Shown here: piece after piece, positions 1-8,072 of the stretch | Position numbering within the stretch: the first letter of the stretch is position 1 | Layout: every line of letters begins with the position of its first letter | NCBI GenBank assembly: GCA_002783265.1 | Contig: PFFG01000004.1 | Location: 114,295 to 178,294 of the forward strand | Direction: 5' to 3' | DNA length: 64,000 nucleotides | DNA from: Candidatus Gracilibacteria bacterium CG17_big_fil_post_rev_8_21_14_2_50_48_13 | GTDB lineage: Bacteria > Patescibacteriota > Gracilibacteria > 1-14-2-50-48-13 | The notes under the pieces: generated by a model | What the model was told of the DNA's origin: nothing | What the model saw: the letters and a program-made list of their open reading frames with translations, nothing else | The model's database searches: none | Made by a program: the position numbers and the translations under genes

Positions 1-1056
1 TTAACGTGGGGAGAGCTTCGACAACTTGCAAAGAACCAAGGTTTAGATTGTGTTAAAAAAGTGGAAGAGATTCAAGAGCTTCTAAGGCATCAGAAGCGTA
101 AAGTTCTTTTGATTGGTTATCCAATACCACATAAAATAGGTCATCTACCTGTAGAGGTACACTGGGAAGCAATGGAGTTCCCAATGCCCTTAGCCACTGC
201 GAAAATACCAAATGGATTTCGTGATAACGAGATTGGCCGCAAAGAGCGTGACAAACGCACTATATTTGCAGACTCTGCTAAGCTGTATTACTTACAAACA
301 GAGAACTGGCATCCTAAACGCATGCAGGCAAGAGGCCGACTAGAAGACTCTCTACAAAATCAGAAGGTTGCTCTTATCGGATGTGGAGCCTTAGGAGCTA
401 GTATAGCAGAACTATTGATTAGAGGTGGCGTAAAAAACTTACTGCTAATTGATCCTGATGTGCTTGAAGCAGGAAATTTAGTTCGTCATACTTTAACAAG
501 TGCTGATATTGGCATTAAAAAAGTTGATGCATTAGGGCGTAGACTCAAAACTATCTCTCCTTTTTGTCAGATTACTACCCATCCTGAGAACCTACCAACA
601 AATATAAATCAGGTAGAAGAGCTGCTCAAAAACTGTACACTTATTCTTGATTGTACAGGGTCGAATACAGTCATATATACTCTCGATCAGAGTAAATGGA
701 GTATCCCTAAATTATTTGTGTCTTTATCTGTAGGTTATAAAGCCAGGCGCTCTTTTCTCTTTATGCATAAGGGCTTTTCCCTTCCAGCAGAAGAGTTTCA
801 CGAAAAAACTCATGAAATTCTTCAAGAAGAAAGAAAACTTAGTACTCAAGATGAAGCAGTGTTTCAGGGTGCAGGTTGTTGGTCGCCTCTATTTCCTGCG
901 CGATTTGATGATATTATATTGGCAGCAAGTACAGGGCTTAAAACTATTGAGAGTTGTATTTCACTAAAAAGAGCACCGAAATCAGAGCTCACTGTCTACG
1001 AGCAGCTTTATGATGAATCTGGCATTTTTTCTGGTATAACCCAAAAAGTTATATGA
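1..1056 (+). CDS. E1-like ThiF-family protein, 5' partial (Cap2-like)
   Basis: The reading frame is open to base 1, so the N-terminus lies outside the window; 351 residues are visible. The visible part carries a ubiquitin-activating (E1/ThiF) adenylation domain: a Rossmann nucleotide motif GCGALGA, then a DPDVLEAGNLVRH segment matching the ThiF/MoeB D-x-D-x-V-x-x-x-N-L-x-R signature, and a late GAGCWSPLFPARFDD segment whose Cys sits where E1-like proteins of bacterial conjugation systems carry the thioester cysteine. In CBASS type II, Cap2 is an E2-E1 fusion that conjugates the cGAS-like enzyme to targets. The residues before the E1 domain could be the end of an E2-like domain, but this cannot be verified here. 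The stop overlaps the JAMM protease gene by 4 nt (ATGA), implying translational coupling. A Bil-type or other ThiF-JAB system is the alternative. Confidence 0.85.
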   Translation, partial: LTWGELRQLAKNQGLDCVKKVEEIQELLRHQKRKVLLIGYPIPHKIGHLPVEVHWEAMEFPMPLATAKIPNGFRDNEIGRKERDKRTIFADSAKLYYLQTENWHPKRMQARGRLEDSLQNQKVALIGCGALGASIAELLIRGGVKNLLLIDPDVLEAGNLVRHTLTSADIGIKKVDALGRRLKTISPFCQITTHPENLPTNINQVEELLKNCTLILDCTGSNTVIYTLDQSKWSIPKLFVSLSVGYKARRSFLFMHKGFSLPAEEFHEKTHEILQEERKLSTQDEAVFQGAGCWSPLFPARFDDIILAASTGLKTIESCISLKRAPKSELTVYEQLYDESGIFSGITQKVI

Positions 1057-1541
1057 CACCAAATGATTTGTATATTACTGAAGATGGTAGTTATGGTATA
1101 TGCATTACAAATGCTGCGTGGAATCAAATCGCAGAAGCATGCTTAAAAAGTAAGGAAAAAGAGACGGGAGGAGTGTTGATCGGATCTTACTCCGCTGATC
1201 AATCTTATGCTGTCATCTCTGAGGTATATATGCCGACTAATTCTAAAAGCGGTAGATTCTGGTTTAATCGTGGCAAATCTGGGCTGAAAAAGTATCTTAA
1301 AGAGTGTTGGAATAGTATTCCCAGAAAGTACTATCTAGGTGAGTGGCACTATCATCCAGTTTTTGAAGTTGAACCAAGTAGTCAAGACTTAGAACAGATG
1401 AAAGTGGTCAGCAATAACTCTCGTTATGCATGTAATACTCCAATAATGCTCATTGCAGGCAAGTCGTCTTCAAAAAACATGCCACTAAAAGGATGGGTTT
1501 TCCCCAAAGGAAAGGTAATAGAATTTAAAGAGTTATTTTAA
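1053..1541 (+). CDS. JAMM/MPN-domain metalloprotease (Cap3-like deubiquitinase)
   Basis: This 162-residue protein is a stand-alone JAB/MPN domain. The zinc and catalytic residues are all visible: Glu37 in ETGGVLIG, His99 and His101 in EWHYHP, and Ser109/Asp112 in PSSQD, giving the JAMM pattern E...HxHP...SxxD. Such proteins cleave isopeptide or peptide bonds after ubiquitin-like modifiers; Cap3 in type II CBASS removes what Cap2 attaches. It overlaps the E1-like gene by 4 nt on the same strand, so the two are surely co-expressed. The substrate is not visible because the genes upstream of the E1 are off the window. The 3' end overlaps the convergent zinc-ribbon gene by 4 nt. Confidence 0.88.
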   Translation: MTPNDLYITEDGSYGICITNAAWNQIAEACLKSKEKETGGVLIGSYSADQSYAVISEVYMPTNSKSGRFWFNRGKSGLKKYLKECWNSIPRKYYLGEWHYHPVFEVEPSSQDLEQMKVVSNNSRYACNTPIMLIAGKSSSKNMPLKGWVFPKGKVIEFKELF

Positions 1542-2701
1542 AAGAAAATCTTCTCCCCTCTACCGTTCACCATAGAAGGCCTCTTCAATGACTCAGGGAC
1601 AGGCTTATTCTCCAGTCCTCGCTTCTTAACCAACTCCAATAACTCAGGAGTACTATCTGTTCCACTTAGTTTACCTTTCAATACGCCCATTTTATATGAG
1701 AGGCTAGTTGGAAGAATCCTCCAATTCGTATAAAGCAAAGCCTCTTCCACAGTTTTCTTAAACTCTCTTTTACTAAAAGATGCGCTTCGGCTTTCATTGG
1801 AATCCTGAACACGAAATTTCACGACGACATCACCTCTTATCTCATCAGCATCATCAAACTTTAAAGTAGTGAATCCAACTTTTTGCAAAGCTTTTGCTAA
1901 TTTTTTCTGCAATTTGGCAACCGTTGGACGTTCCAAGTGCTCTACAATATACTCAGGAGTTCCTTCCTGGTTTTTAGGATCAGATTTAATGCCTTCAACT
2001 ACGTTTTTCAATTCGTCGATACGTCTAAGAGAGGCTAGATACTCCATACCTTCTTCATGGTTGAGACAGAACCTTGCCCTGTCCTGTTCAAAGTTGCGAT
2101 CAATCTTTTCTTTAAGTCGATAGTTTTTGATAACAAGAGGCTTAGAGCTCACCCAAGTACATTTAGGACAGGAATCCTGATACGTGGTGTTCTTTTTGTT
2201 TTCCGTAACTGTACACTTTACTTTCGTACTGCATTCAGGACAGCGTCTTGGAGTAAAGACTTTTTCATCTCCAAACTCTGTGATACGCATTCCATAGTCA
2301 CATCCCTTACACCAGAAAAAACACTCCACATAATTCCTCTTACCCTTTTCATATGTGACATGCAGAAACTTATCCGTAAGCTTCATATCTTTTGAGCAGT
2401 TTTTGCATCGTCTCTTTATGTTCACACGATCGTAGTGTGCGTCGAGATCTCTATCCTCTTGCATCCACTTTTCAATAGTTTTTGATTTATTCCTGTTCCT
2501 ATCTCCTTTCCAAAAATACATGTAAAAGTTGACTAAACCGCTGTGTCGCGTGTCGACATTGCAGGTAACATACATGTTCTTTTTTGTACCTATGACCTCA
2601 GGCTCGTTCCAGATTTTTTCCAAGCGACGACCTTCCTCTACGGTAAAACGATCATAGAGATCCTCGTAGTGACTTTTTTCTTTGAGATGACGATATTCCA
2701 T
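1538..2701 (-). CDS. Zinc-ribbon protein of unknown function
   Basis: I do not recognise this 387-residue protein. Its middle (about residues 95-190) holds four C-x2-C knuckles: CKNC, CKGC, CPEC and CPKC, enough for two zinc ribbons. The flanks are highly charged, with a lysine-rich C-terminal half that includes a TVAKLQKKLAKALQKVGF amphipathic stretch. There is no signal peptide or membrane segment, so it is probably cytoplasmic and may bind nucleic acid or act as a scaffold. It converges on the E1/JAMM pair with a 4 nt overlap and is divergent from the 254-residue gene at 2809 across about 107 bp. It could be an unrelated island passenger or a partner of the neighbouring defence genes; nothing in the sequence decides. 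Confidence 0.7.
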   Translation of the reverse strand: MEYRHLKEKSHYEDLYDRFTVEEGRRLEKIWNEPEVIGTKKNMYVTCNVDTRHSGLVNFYMYFWKGDRNRNKSKTIEKWMQEDRDLDAHYDRVNIKRRCKNCSKDMKLTDKFLHVTYEKGKRNYVECFFWCKGCDYGMRITEFGDEKVFTPRRCPECSTKVKCTVTENKKNTTYQDSCPKCTWVSSKPLVIKNYRLKEKIDRNFEQDRARFCLNHEEGMEYLASLRRIDELKNVVEGIKSDPKNQEGTPEYIVEHLERPTVAKLQKKLAKALQKVGFTTLKFDDADEIRGDVVVKFRVQDSNESRSASFSKREFKKTVEEALLYTNWRILPTSLSYKMGVLKGKLSGTDSTPELLELVKKRGLENKPVPESLKRPSMVNGRGEKIFF

Positions 2702-2808
2702 AGAACAAAGAGATGAAATAATCTCTATTCTAGTGCATTTAGACCAAGATCACTATAAAATTGCGATAATTTGATTATGCTATTTTAAACCAATACTAAC
2801 TTTCCTGT

Positions 2809-3573
2809 ATGGCAAATATTATTCAAATCCCAGAAGAACAACTCGCAACGCTTAGGTCAGAGCAGACTACAGCTCTGGGACAAAAGTACATCCGAGTCTG
2901 GAAAAGTCTATTGTATAAAGAGGGGTTCCAGCGAAGTGTTTTGGCACATCGTCTCACACTCGACGTCCCCTCGCACGGATTACGTCTGCCAAAAATTAAT
3001 ATCACTCCATTAGGTCAGATTAGCTTCACAGAGGACGAGATAGCCAAGATAGTATGTATGGATTTGGGGCTTGGCTTAAAGTGGGTGGAACCAATCAAGT
3101 GTTTTATTACGAAAAATGAGATCACATTGCCTCAAGTCTCCTCAAAGTCCTACATAGAGGAAGGAGGCCCAAAAAGTAAAAAGAATCTAGAACTCATCTA
3201 CGAAGGAGAGGAGTTTAGAGCATATGTTTACTACGATTTATTTGTATCATCATTTATTGGTATCCATACGTTACCAAGATTGGTTGTAGAGTATGATACT
3301 GACGTCCTTGCAAAGGATGCAGCTAGCATATTTTCTGAACTTAAGGATATTCGAGAAAAACTAGATGCTGAACATAAAAATGAACGTCTCTATACGACAG
3401 AGATGCTTCAGTACATCGTCAACGAAAAAAATCGAGGAGTGGCATCAAAGCAGATTGTTCTGGGATTGAAAGATACTTTCCCCCAGTTGACGAGTAATCG
3501 ATCACTAGACCCTATTATGGTCAATAAACTTTATAAGAAAGCAATCGAAAAGGGGCTTATGTCAATGAATTAG
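2809..3573 (+). CDS. Conserved-looking island protein of unknown function
   Basis: This 254-residue soluble protein starts at ATG 2809 after a TTTCCTGT leader. I do not recognise a family. The first 150 residues are mixed alpha/beta, and the last about 90 residues are helical and charged (SIFSELKDIREKLDAEHK and following), ending in a possible winged-helix-like segment with a run NRGVASKQIVLGLKDTF. No catalytic motif, signal peptide or membrane helix is visible. It sits alone between the zinc-ribbon gene (divergent) and the methyltransferase pair, inside what looks like a defence island. A role in defence is possible by association only. Confidence 0.65.
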   Translation: MANIIQIPEEQLATLRSEQTTALGQKYIRVWKSLLYKEGFQRSVLAHRLTLDVPSHGLRLPKINITPLGQISFTEDEIAKIVCMDLGLGLKWVEPIKCFITKNEITLPQVSSKSYIEEGGPKSKKNLELIYEGEEFRAYVYYDLFVSSFIGIHTLPRLVVEYDTDVLAKDAASIFSELKDIREKLDAEHKNERLYTTEMLQYIVNEKNRGVASKQIVLGLKDTFPQLTSNRSLDPIMVNKLYKKAIEKGLMSMN

Positions 3574-3649
3574 TCCGCGCGGTCAAATTCATGTAGAGTC
3601 TTTTTTATTTCAGCAAAATCCAATTAGTACTATTTAACTAATTGGATGT

Positions 3650-4915
3650 ATGAAAAACTTTTCAGTCCATTCTATCCCAATTCAGGACCTTCGTCCATAC
3701 GAAGAGAATCCTCGGAAATGGGATAGTACTTCGGAGACACACCTCCGACAAAGCATCGAGCGCTTTGGGCTCGTCGATCCGATCATCGTGAATAACCACC
3801 ATGATCGGAAAAACATTATTGTTGGCGGACATTTTCGCTGGCATATTGCCAAGCAACTGGGCTTCAAAGAAGTGCCTGTTGTCTACGTGCATCTTGATCC
3901 TGAAAAGGAGAAGGAGCTTAACCTCCGTCTTAATCGCAACACAGGAGAATGGGATCTTGATTTACTGAAATCTTTCGATACTAATCTGCTCCTTGAGTTC
4001 GGTTTTTCTGAGACAGACCTTTCTTCCATCTGGGATGATGTGCTCACCACGGAAGATGATGATTTTCAGACTAGCAAGAAGCTGGAAGATTTAAAAGAGC
4101 CGACAGTGCGGTTGGGGGAAATGTATCAACTTGGCAACCACAGACTTCTTTGTGGGGACTCTACTCTGCCTGAAAATATCCAGCGTCTTGTGGGAGATGC
4201 GAGAATACAGATGTTGTACTGCGACCCTGTGTACAATATTGATCTTTCCTACGACAAAGGTGTTGGTGGAAAGAAGAAGTATGGTGGAAAAGCAAAGGAT
4301 GCACGTTCTCAGGAGGAGTATCGAGCTTTTCTGAAAGCAACGATAGAGAATGCTCTGAGTGTTTCGGAAGAAAACACTCATGTCTTTTACTGGTGTGATC
4401 AGAACTACGTTGGAATGGTACAGGGCTTGTACGAAGAGCTTGGGCTTACCAATCGCAGAGTATGCCTCTGGATAAAGAATTCAGCAAACCCGACTCCGCA
4501 GATAGCATTCAGTAAATGTTATGAGCCATGCGTGTACGCAACTCGAGGGAAGCCCTATCTGAATACCGAAGCCACGAAGTTTACGGAGATTATGAATAAG
4601 GATATCGATGCTGGAAACCGCAGTATCGACGACATTCTTGATTATCTGGATCTCTGGTTGGTCAAAAGGCTTTCGACGTCTACCTATGCTCATCCCACAG
4701 AGAAGCCTGTGACATTACATGAAAAGGCGCTCAGACGGTGTACCCGTATTGGAGACAACGTCCTGGAACTCTTTGGTGGTAGTGGGAGCACGCTCATTGC
4801 CTGTGAACAACTCAAACGGAACTGCTTCATCATGGAGCTGGACCCTATTTTTGCATCCTTAATCATTCAACGCTATGAAGAACTTACCGGAATCAAAGCA
4901 GTCCTCCTTGCCTAA
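3650..4915 (+). CDS. ParB-like domain plus DNA methyltransferase
   Basis: This is a 421-residue two-domain protein. Residues 1 to about 95 form a ParB/Sulfiredoxin-type nuclease-like domain (LRPYEENPRKW, then IIVGGHFRWHIAKQLGF). The rest is an N6-adenine or N4-cytosine DNA methyltransferase in beta-class order: the catalytic motif comes first as DPVYNID, a variant of DPPY, and the SAM-binding motif later as ELFGGSGSTLIACE. Such ParB-methylase fusions are common in phages and integrative elements, where they protect element DNA or form orphan modification systems. No restriction endonuclease lies beside it. It overlaps the next methyltransferase by 41 nt, so both come from one mRNA. Confidence 0.9.
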   Translation: MKNFSVHSIPIQDLRPYEENPRKWDSTSETHLRQSIERFGLVDPIIVNNHHDRKNIIVGGHFRWHIAKQLGFKEVPVVYVHLDPEKEKELNLRLNRNTGEWDLDLLKSFDTNLLLEFGFSETDLSSIWDDVLTTEDDDFQTSKKLEDLKEPTVRLGEMYQLGNHRLLCGDSTLPENIQRLVGDARIQMLYCDPVYNIDLSYDKGVGGKKKYGGKAKDARSQEEYRAFLKATIENALSVSEENTHVFYWCDQNYVGMVQGLYEELGLTNRRVCLWIKNSANPTPQIAFSKCYEPCVYATRGKPYLNTEATKFTEIMNKDIDAGNRSIDDILDYLDLWLVKRLSTSTYAHPTEKPVTLHEKALRRCTRIGDNVLELFGGSGSTLIACEQLKRNCFIMELDPIFASLIIQRYEELTGIKAVLLA

Positions 4916-5648
4916 GGAGGGTGACCTGTTTCAGCTGGGAGAGCATTTCCTCCTTTGTGGAGATGCTACTAATCCCGATCATGTGAGAGCCCTTATGAGG
5001 GAGAATACGATTGACCTGATATGTTCGGACATGCCGTACGGGATTGCGTATGTGGAGAGTAAGGAAGGGCTGGTTGGCAATATGACACATAAGAAGATTG
5101 CCAACGACCAGCTCCAGAGTGATGCAGACTATATTGCATTCTCTCAGGGCTGGCTAAATGCTATACGACCACATCTCTCGGCAAAAAATGCATACTATAT
5201 CTTTAATGCAGACCTGAAACTCTTCGCTTTACGTGAGGCATTAGCTGTAAGCAGGTTTCATTTCTCACAGCTCCTAATCTGGGTAAAGACGCAGGCTGTT
5301 GTGGGCAGGCTGGATTACTTTCCTCAGCATGAGCTCATACTTTATGGCTGGTACAAACGGCACCGTTTTCTGAAGGCGAAGGACAAGTCTGTGCTGACTT
5401 GTCCCAAACCGTCGAAGAGCAAACTTCATCCAACGATGAAGCCAATATCTCTCCTTCGCAGGCTGATCCTCAATAGCACTGCACTTGGGGATACGGTATA
5501 TGACGGATTTCTTGGTAGTGGATCAACGCTCATAGCCTGCGAACATACAGGAAGGCGGTGCTTTGGCATTGAGAAAGATCCCGAGTACTGCCAGGTCATA
5601 CTGGATCGGTGGTCCAAACTTACAGGTCGTAACCCTGTAAAGCTATGA
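4875..5648 (+). CDS. DNA methyltransferase (N4/N6, beta-class order)
   Basis: This is a 257-residue SAM-dependent DNA methyltransferase. The catalytic motif reads SDMPYG, in which Met replaces the first Pro of DPPY. The SAM motif GFLGSGSTLIACE comes near the C-terminus, followed by RRCFGIEKDP, where the acid should contact the SAM ribose. The start at 4875 lies 41 nt inside the upstream methyltransferase gene; this gives the usual family N-terminus (GDLFQLGEHFLLCGDAT), and no better start is seen downstream. The stop overlaps the helix-turn-helix gene by 4 nt. Tandem methyltransferases followed by a helix-turn-helix gene resemble the segment before the large terminase gene in many prophages. 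Confidence 0.9.
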   Translation: MKNLPESKQSSLPKEGDLFQLGEHFLLCGDATNPDHVRALMRENTIDLICSDMPYGIAYVESKEGLVGNMTHKKIANDQLQSDADYIAFSQGWLNAIRPHLSAKNAYYIFNADLKLFALREALAVSRFHFSQLLIWVKTQAVVGRLDYFPQHELILYGWYKRHRFLKAKDKSVLTCPKPSKSKLHPTMKPISLLRRLILNSTALGDTVYDGFLGSGSTLIACEHTGRRCFGIEKDPEYCQVILDRWSKLTGRNPVKL

Positions 5649-6307
5649 AACCATCATCCATTCAAGACAGACAGGAGGAGCAGAAAAAGCTCCTCCTCGA
5701 ACAACTCCAAAAAACTCCCATCGTCCAGATAGCCTGCGAAAAGTCAGGTGTTGGACGGGCCACTTACTATCGTTGGCGTAACGAAGATCCCGACTTTGCG
5801 AAAGAAGCAGATACTGCACTTAAGGAGGGGCGTTCACTGGTGAATGATATGGCAGAGTCTCAATTAATGTCAGCTATCCGTGACAAGAATATGACCGCCA
5901 TCATTTACTGGCTGAAACATCATCACGAGAGCTATACGACGAGAGTGGAGATCTCAGGCTCCTTAAAAACTGAGCATGTTCTCATTTCATTCTCATTATC
6001 ATTTAATGGCACGCTGTACTCAAAGACTCCATTGTTGTTGAAAGCAACTTCCTCGTCATTAATGGTAAGACTGATATCGCAATTACACTCTGCAATGACC
6101 GACCCAGTAAAGCTCAAAGTCTTCTCAGTTGAGAAATTCTTTGGGAAACTGATTTCCAGTTTCGGATATACTGTCTTGAAGTGTTCAGAGAGAAGAGGAT
6201 TTGCTATAAGAAGAGCCATAATACCTACGACTAAAACGCCTAGAGCAATAAAAAGAGGTTTTCTGGGCAAAGTCTGCAAGTTCATAATCTACTGTGCTAA
6301 AGAATAA
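5645..6307 (+). pseudogene. Phage-type HTH (small-terminase-like) gene, C-terminus replaced
   Basis: The first about 110 residues look like the phBC6A51-type helix-turn-helix found before terminase genes: an N-terminal helix, TPIVQIACEKSGVGRATYYRW, then a helical DPDFAKEADTALKEGRSLVNDMAE region and YWLKHHH. After about base 5,970 the character changes: the frame continues to 6,307, but that stretch is the exact antisense of a convincing membrane-protein reading frame on the other strand. The real HTH gene is therefore broken at a junction near 5,960-5,990, and the annotated tail is not authentic. It is coupled to the methyltransferases by a 4 nt overlap. No large terminase gene follows, so the prophage segment is a remnant. 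Confidence 0.7.
5932..6285 (-). pseudogene. Broken membrane protein with Ig-like domain
   Basis: The minus-strand frame starts with ATG at 6285 and encodes an N-terminal transmembrane helix (about residues 10-32, LFIALGVLVVGIMALLIA). An extracytoplasmic beta-rich segment follows, with TLSFTGSVIAECNCDISLTIND, which resembles bacterial Ig-like repeats that begin with a FTG-hydrophobic motif. The coding character fades at about base 5,985, where it meets the helix-turn-helix gene from the opposite strand; the last about 15 residues are just the antisense of that gene. The 3' end of the original gene is lost. The protein was probably a longer surface-anchored protein of the host. Confidence 0.55.
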
Positions 6308-6353
6308 GTATTCTCCGGCAGATACTCCAAAAAGGAACACTCCTCCGCCGGGT

Positions 6354-6503
6354 GCAACGTACCATTAACAGTAGGTCTAAGCCTTGCTATCAAGATACTC
6401 CCGAAGAGAAGTGCTCCTCAGTTGACTTGATAGCGACCGAATTGTGCATAGATACTATGCTGGCTTGAGGTCAGAGACCTGTTACAAAATAATGGTACGT
6501 TGC
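6354..6503. repeat. Nested inverted-repeat element, possible structured RNA
   Basis: This gap (6,286-6,590) between the junction and apeA has no credible gene but strong symmetry. The outer arms GCAACGTACCATTA (6354-6367) and TAATGGTACGTTGC (6490-6503) are perfect 14 bp inverted repeats. Inside them lie AGGTCT (6373-6378) with AGACCT (6475-6480), and GCTATCAAG (6386-6394) with CTTGATAGC (6426-6434). The pairings are properly nested, so a single long folded RNA or cruciform of about 150 nt is possible. The right part resembles sequence downstream of apeA (7880-7959). Confidence 0.6.
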
Positions 6504-6590
6504 CCTCGTACTATAGCATTATTCTTGGTAGATGCGAAGCTGATTTTTTGTTATAGTGCTTCTAAGTCTTTATTGGTAAATTTTACAGCA

Positions 6591-7856
6591 ATGAACGAAA
6601 AGCAAGACCCAATTATAGGGACATGGTGGATATCAGATAAGCCAGAAAATAAGGTTCCAGGGAGTTTGGAAGTTGATGAGAAAAAACTGACCCTACTTGG
6701 AGCCTTTAACAGCTTTCCAAGTAGTGCCCTGATGGTATCAATTCTGGAAACTCCAGTTAAGGAGAATATGATAGTTGGAATTTCATCTAAAGGAGAATAC
6801 TTCTCTCTCGAGTATTACAAAACACCCGCGCATACACAGTTGGCTTTTTCACGATCATTATCGCACAACGAAACTTATTCAATTTATAGAATTATAAAAG
6901 GAGGTCATTTTGATAATATAGATGAGCTCTCTTTTGATCATATCCGTGTAGAATTGCCTCATTTATTCCAGTGGTTTTCAAAAAGTGCTGTTAAAAGTGA
7001 AATTTTATCAAAAGAAGAAAAGGGATTAGATACAATTTCAATTACATGTGATCTTAATAACCCCGAAAGAACAGTTCTGTATAGCGATGAACTAATTGAA
7101 GTGTCCTACAATATTGACCTGACGGTTCCAACTCTTCCACTGGATGATCTCCATATTTCTCAGAAAGGTATAGTAAAAATAGAATCAAAAATAAAGTCTA
7201 TGCAGTTAGACTCCCTTTTATCAATTTTAAATAGCCTGATTAGGTTTTTACAAATAGGAATAGGTCAAAAATTGAAGCCTATAAAGATAACTGCACATAT
7301 TGATAAGAATAATGTTCAGGTACTATTGCCACCAAATCTGATTACGATAAAGAAACGATCTATACATGATATGATGTTTAGCTTTAGCGAAGTTGAGGGG
7401 TCAATACAGGATATATTGCATAAGGTCATTAATTACAATCATGACTATGCTGATATCCTAAATCTTTACTCTGGATTAATAGAAGACAGTACTAAGAATA
7501 TTCACAATAGATTTAAAGATGCAGTAAGTTTTATTGAAGGCTTTGTTAAACAGAAATCTGGAGATAAAACCCTAGAGCAGGTATTCAAACTTTTTAATAA
7601 AGAATATACAAATAGCAAAGGAGATACACTCTTACCAGCAGCAGATGTAAAAAAAATCATAGTCACTAGAGACAGATTGACCCACTTTTTTATGCATGAA
7701 AAAAAGTTAAAGCATGTTGTAGATGAAGAGTGCATTATTATTTACACAGACAAGTTGATCTTCTTAATAGAATTTGCCTTACTAAAAGATCTGGGACTTC
7801 ACGATGATCTTCTCGAAAAGTTTTATGAGAAACGTTCCAAAAGTGTACTATATTAA
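6591..7856 (+). CDS. ApeA-like anti-phage HEPN protein
   Basis: ATG 6591 is chosen because it gives the family-type N-terminus DPIIGTWWISDKPENKVPGS, matching the ApeA N-terminal domain (G-x-W-W-x-x-D-x-P-E-N-K-x-x-G). In-frame sequence upstream to 6444 looks non-coding. The 421-residue protein has this beta-rich N-terminal domain over about the first 290 residues and a helical HEPN domain at the C-terminus with the RNase motif R-x4-H at R360-DRLT-H365. ApeA-type proteins are single-gene anti-phage systems, thought to act by HEPN ribonuclease activity that shuts down infected cells. It stands alone, with its own spacers on both sides and AT-rich composition typical of island genes. Sensing specificity cannot be read from the sequence. 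Confidence 0.82.
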   Translation: MNEKQDPIIGTWWISDKPENKVPGSLEVDEKKLTLLGAFNSFPSSALMVSILETPVKENMIVGISSKGEYFSLEYYKTPAHTQLAFSRSLSHNETYSIYRIIKGGHFDNIDELSFDHIRVELPHLFQWFSKSAVKSEILSKEEKGLDTISITCDLNNPERTVLYSDELIEVSYNIDLTVPTLPLDDLHISQKGIVKIESKIKSMQLDSLLSILNSLIRFLQIGIGQKLKPIKITAHIDKNNVQVLLPPNLITIKKRSIHDMMFSFSEVEGSIQDILHKVINYNHDYADILNLYSGLIEDSTKNIHNRFKDAVSFIEGFVKQKSGDKTLEQVFKLFNKEYTNSKGDTLLPAADVKKIIVTRDRLTHFFMHEKKLKHVVDEECIIIYTDKLIFLIEFALLKDLGLHDDLLEKFYEKRSKSVLY

Positions 7857-7858
7857 AA

Positions 7859-7959
7859 CACCCCAAAACATTTGGGGTCTCCTCGGGAGACTTGATGACA
7901 CTGAGTTGGGAGTAACTTATCCCTGCTAGAATGATACGTTGCTCCTTTACTGTAGCAGG
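7859..7959. repeat. Hairpin cluster after apeA, related to the upstream element
   Basis: Just after the apeA stop are CCCCAAA/TTTGGGG (about 7862-7878), TCTCC/GGGAGA, and CCTGCTA/TAGCAGG (about 7922-7958). The stretch 7930-7959 (AATGATACGTTGC then TACTGTAGCA) matches 6491-6520 (AATGGTACGTTGC then TACTATAGCA) closely, and CTCCTC followed by GACTTGAT occurs in both places. It may act as the apeA terminator, although there is no T-run, or be one end of a cassette. Confidence 0.5.
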
Positions 7960-8072
7960 TTTATCGAGGTTGCGAAGGCATTATTGTATAATCTTGCATA
8001 CAGTTTTCCTGAACTTTATTTTTAGGATAAATCATGTACTATGTTTATATATTTTCATAAGAATATACCCAT

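Noticed and set aside
5976..6307. The C-terminal 110 residues of the plus-strand HTH frame as real protein
   Set aside because: They are the exact antisense of a minus-strand frame with a good transmembrane helix and Ig-like domain; no HTH homologue is expected to carry such a tail.
6354..6503. Retron ncRNA or integron attC site
   Set aside because: No reverse transcriptase or integron integrase is present, and the arms do not fit the GTTRRRY core of attC.
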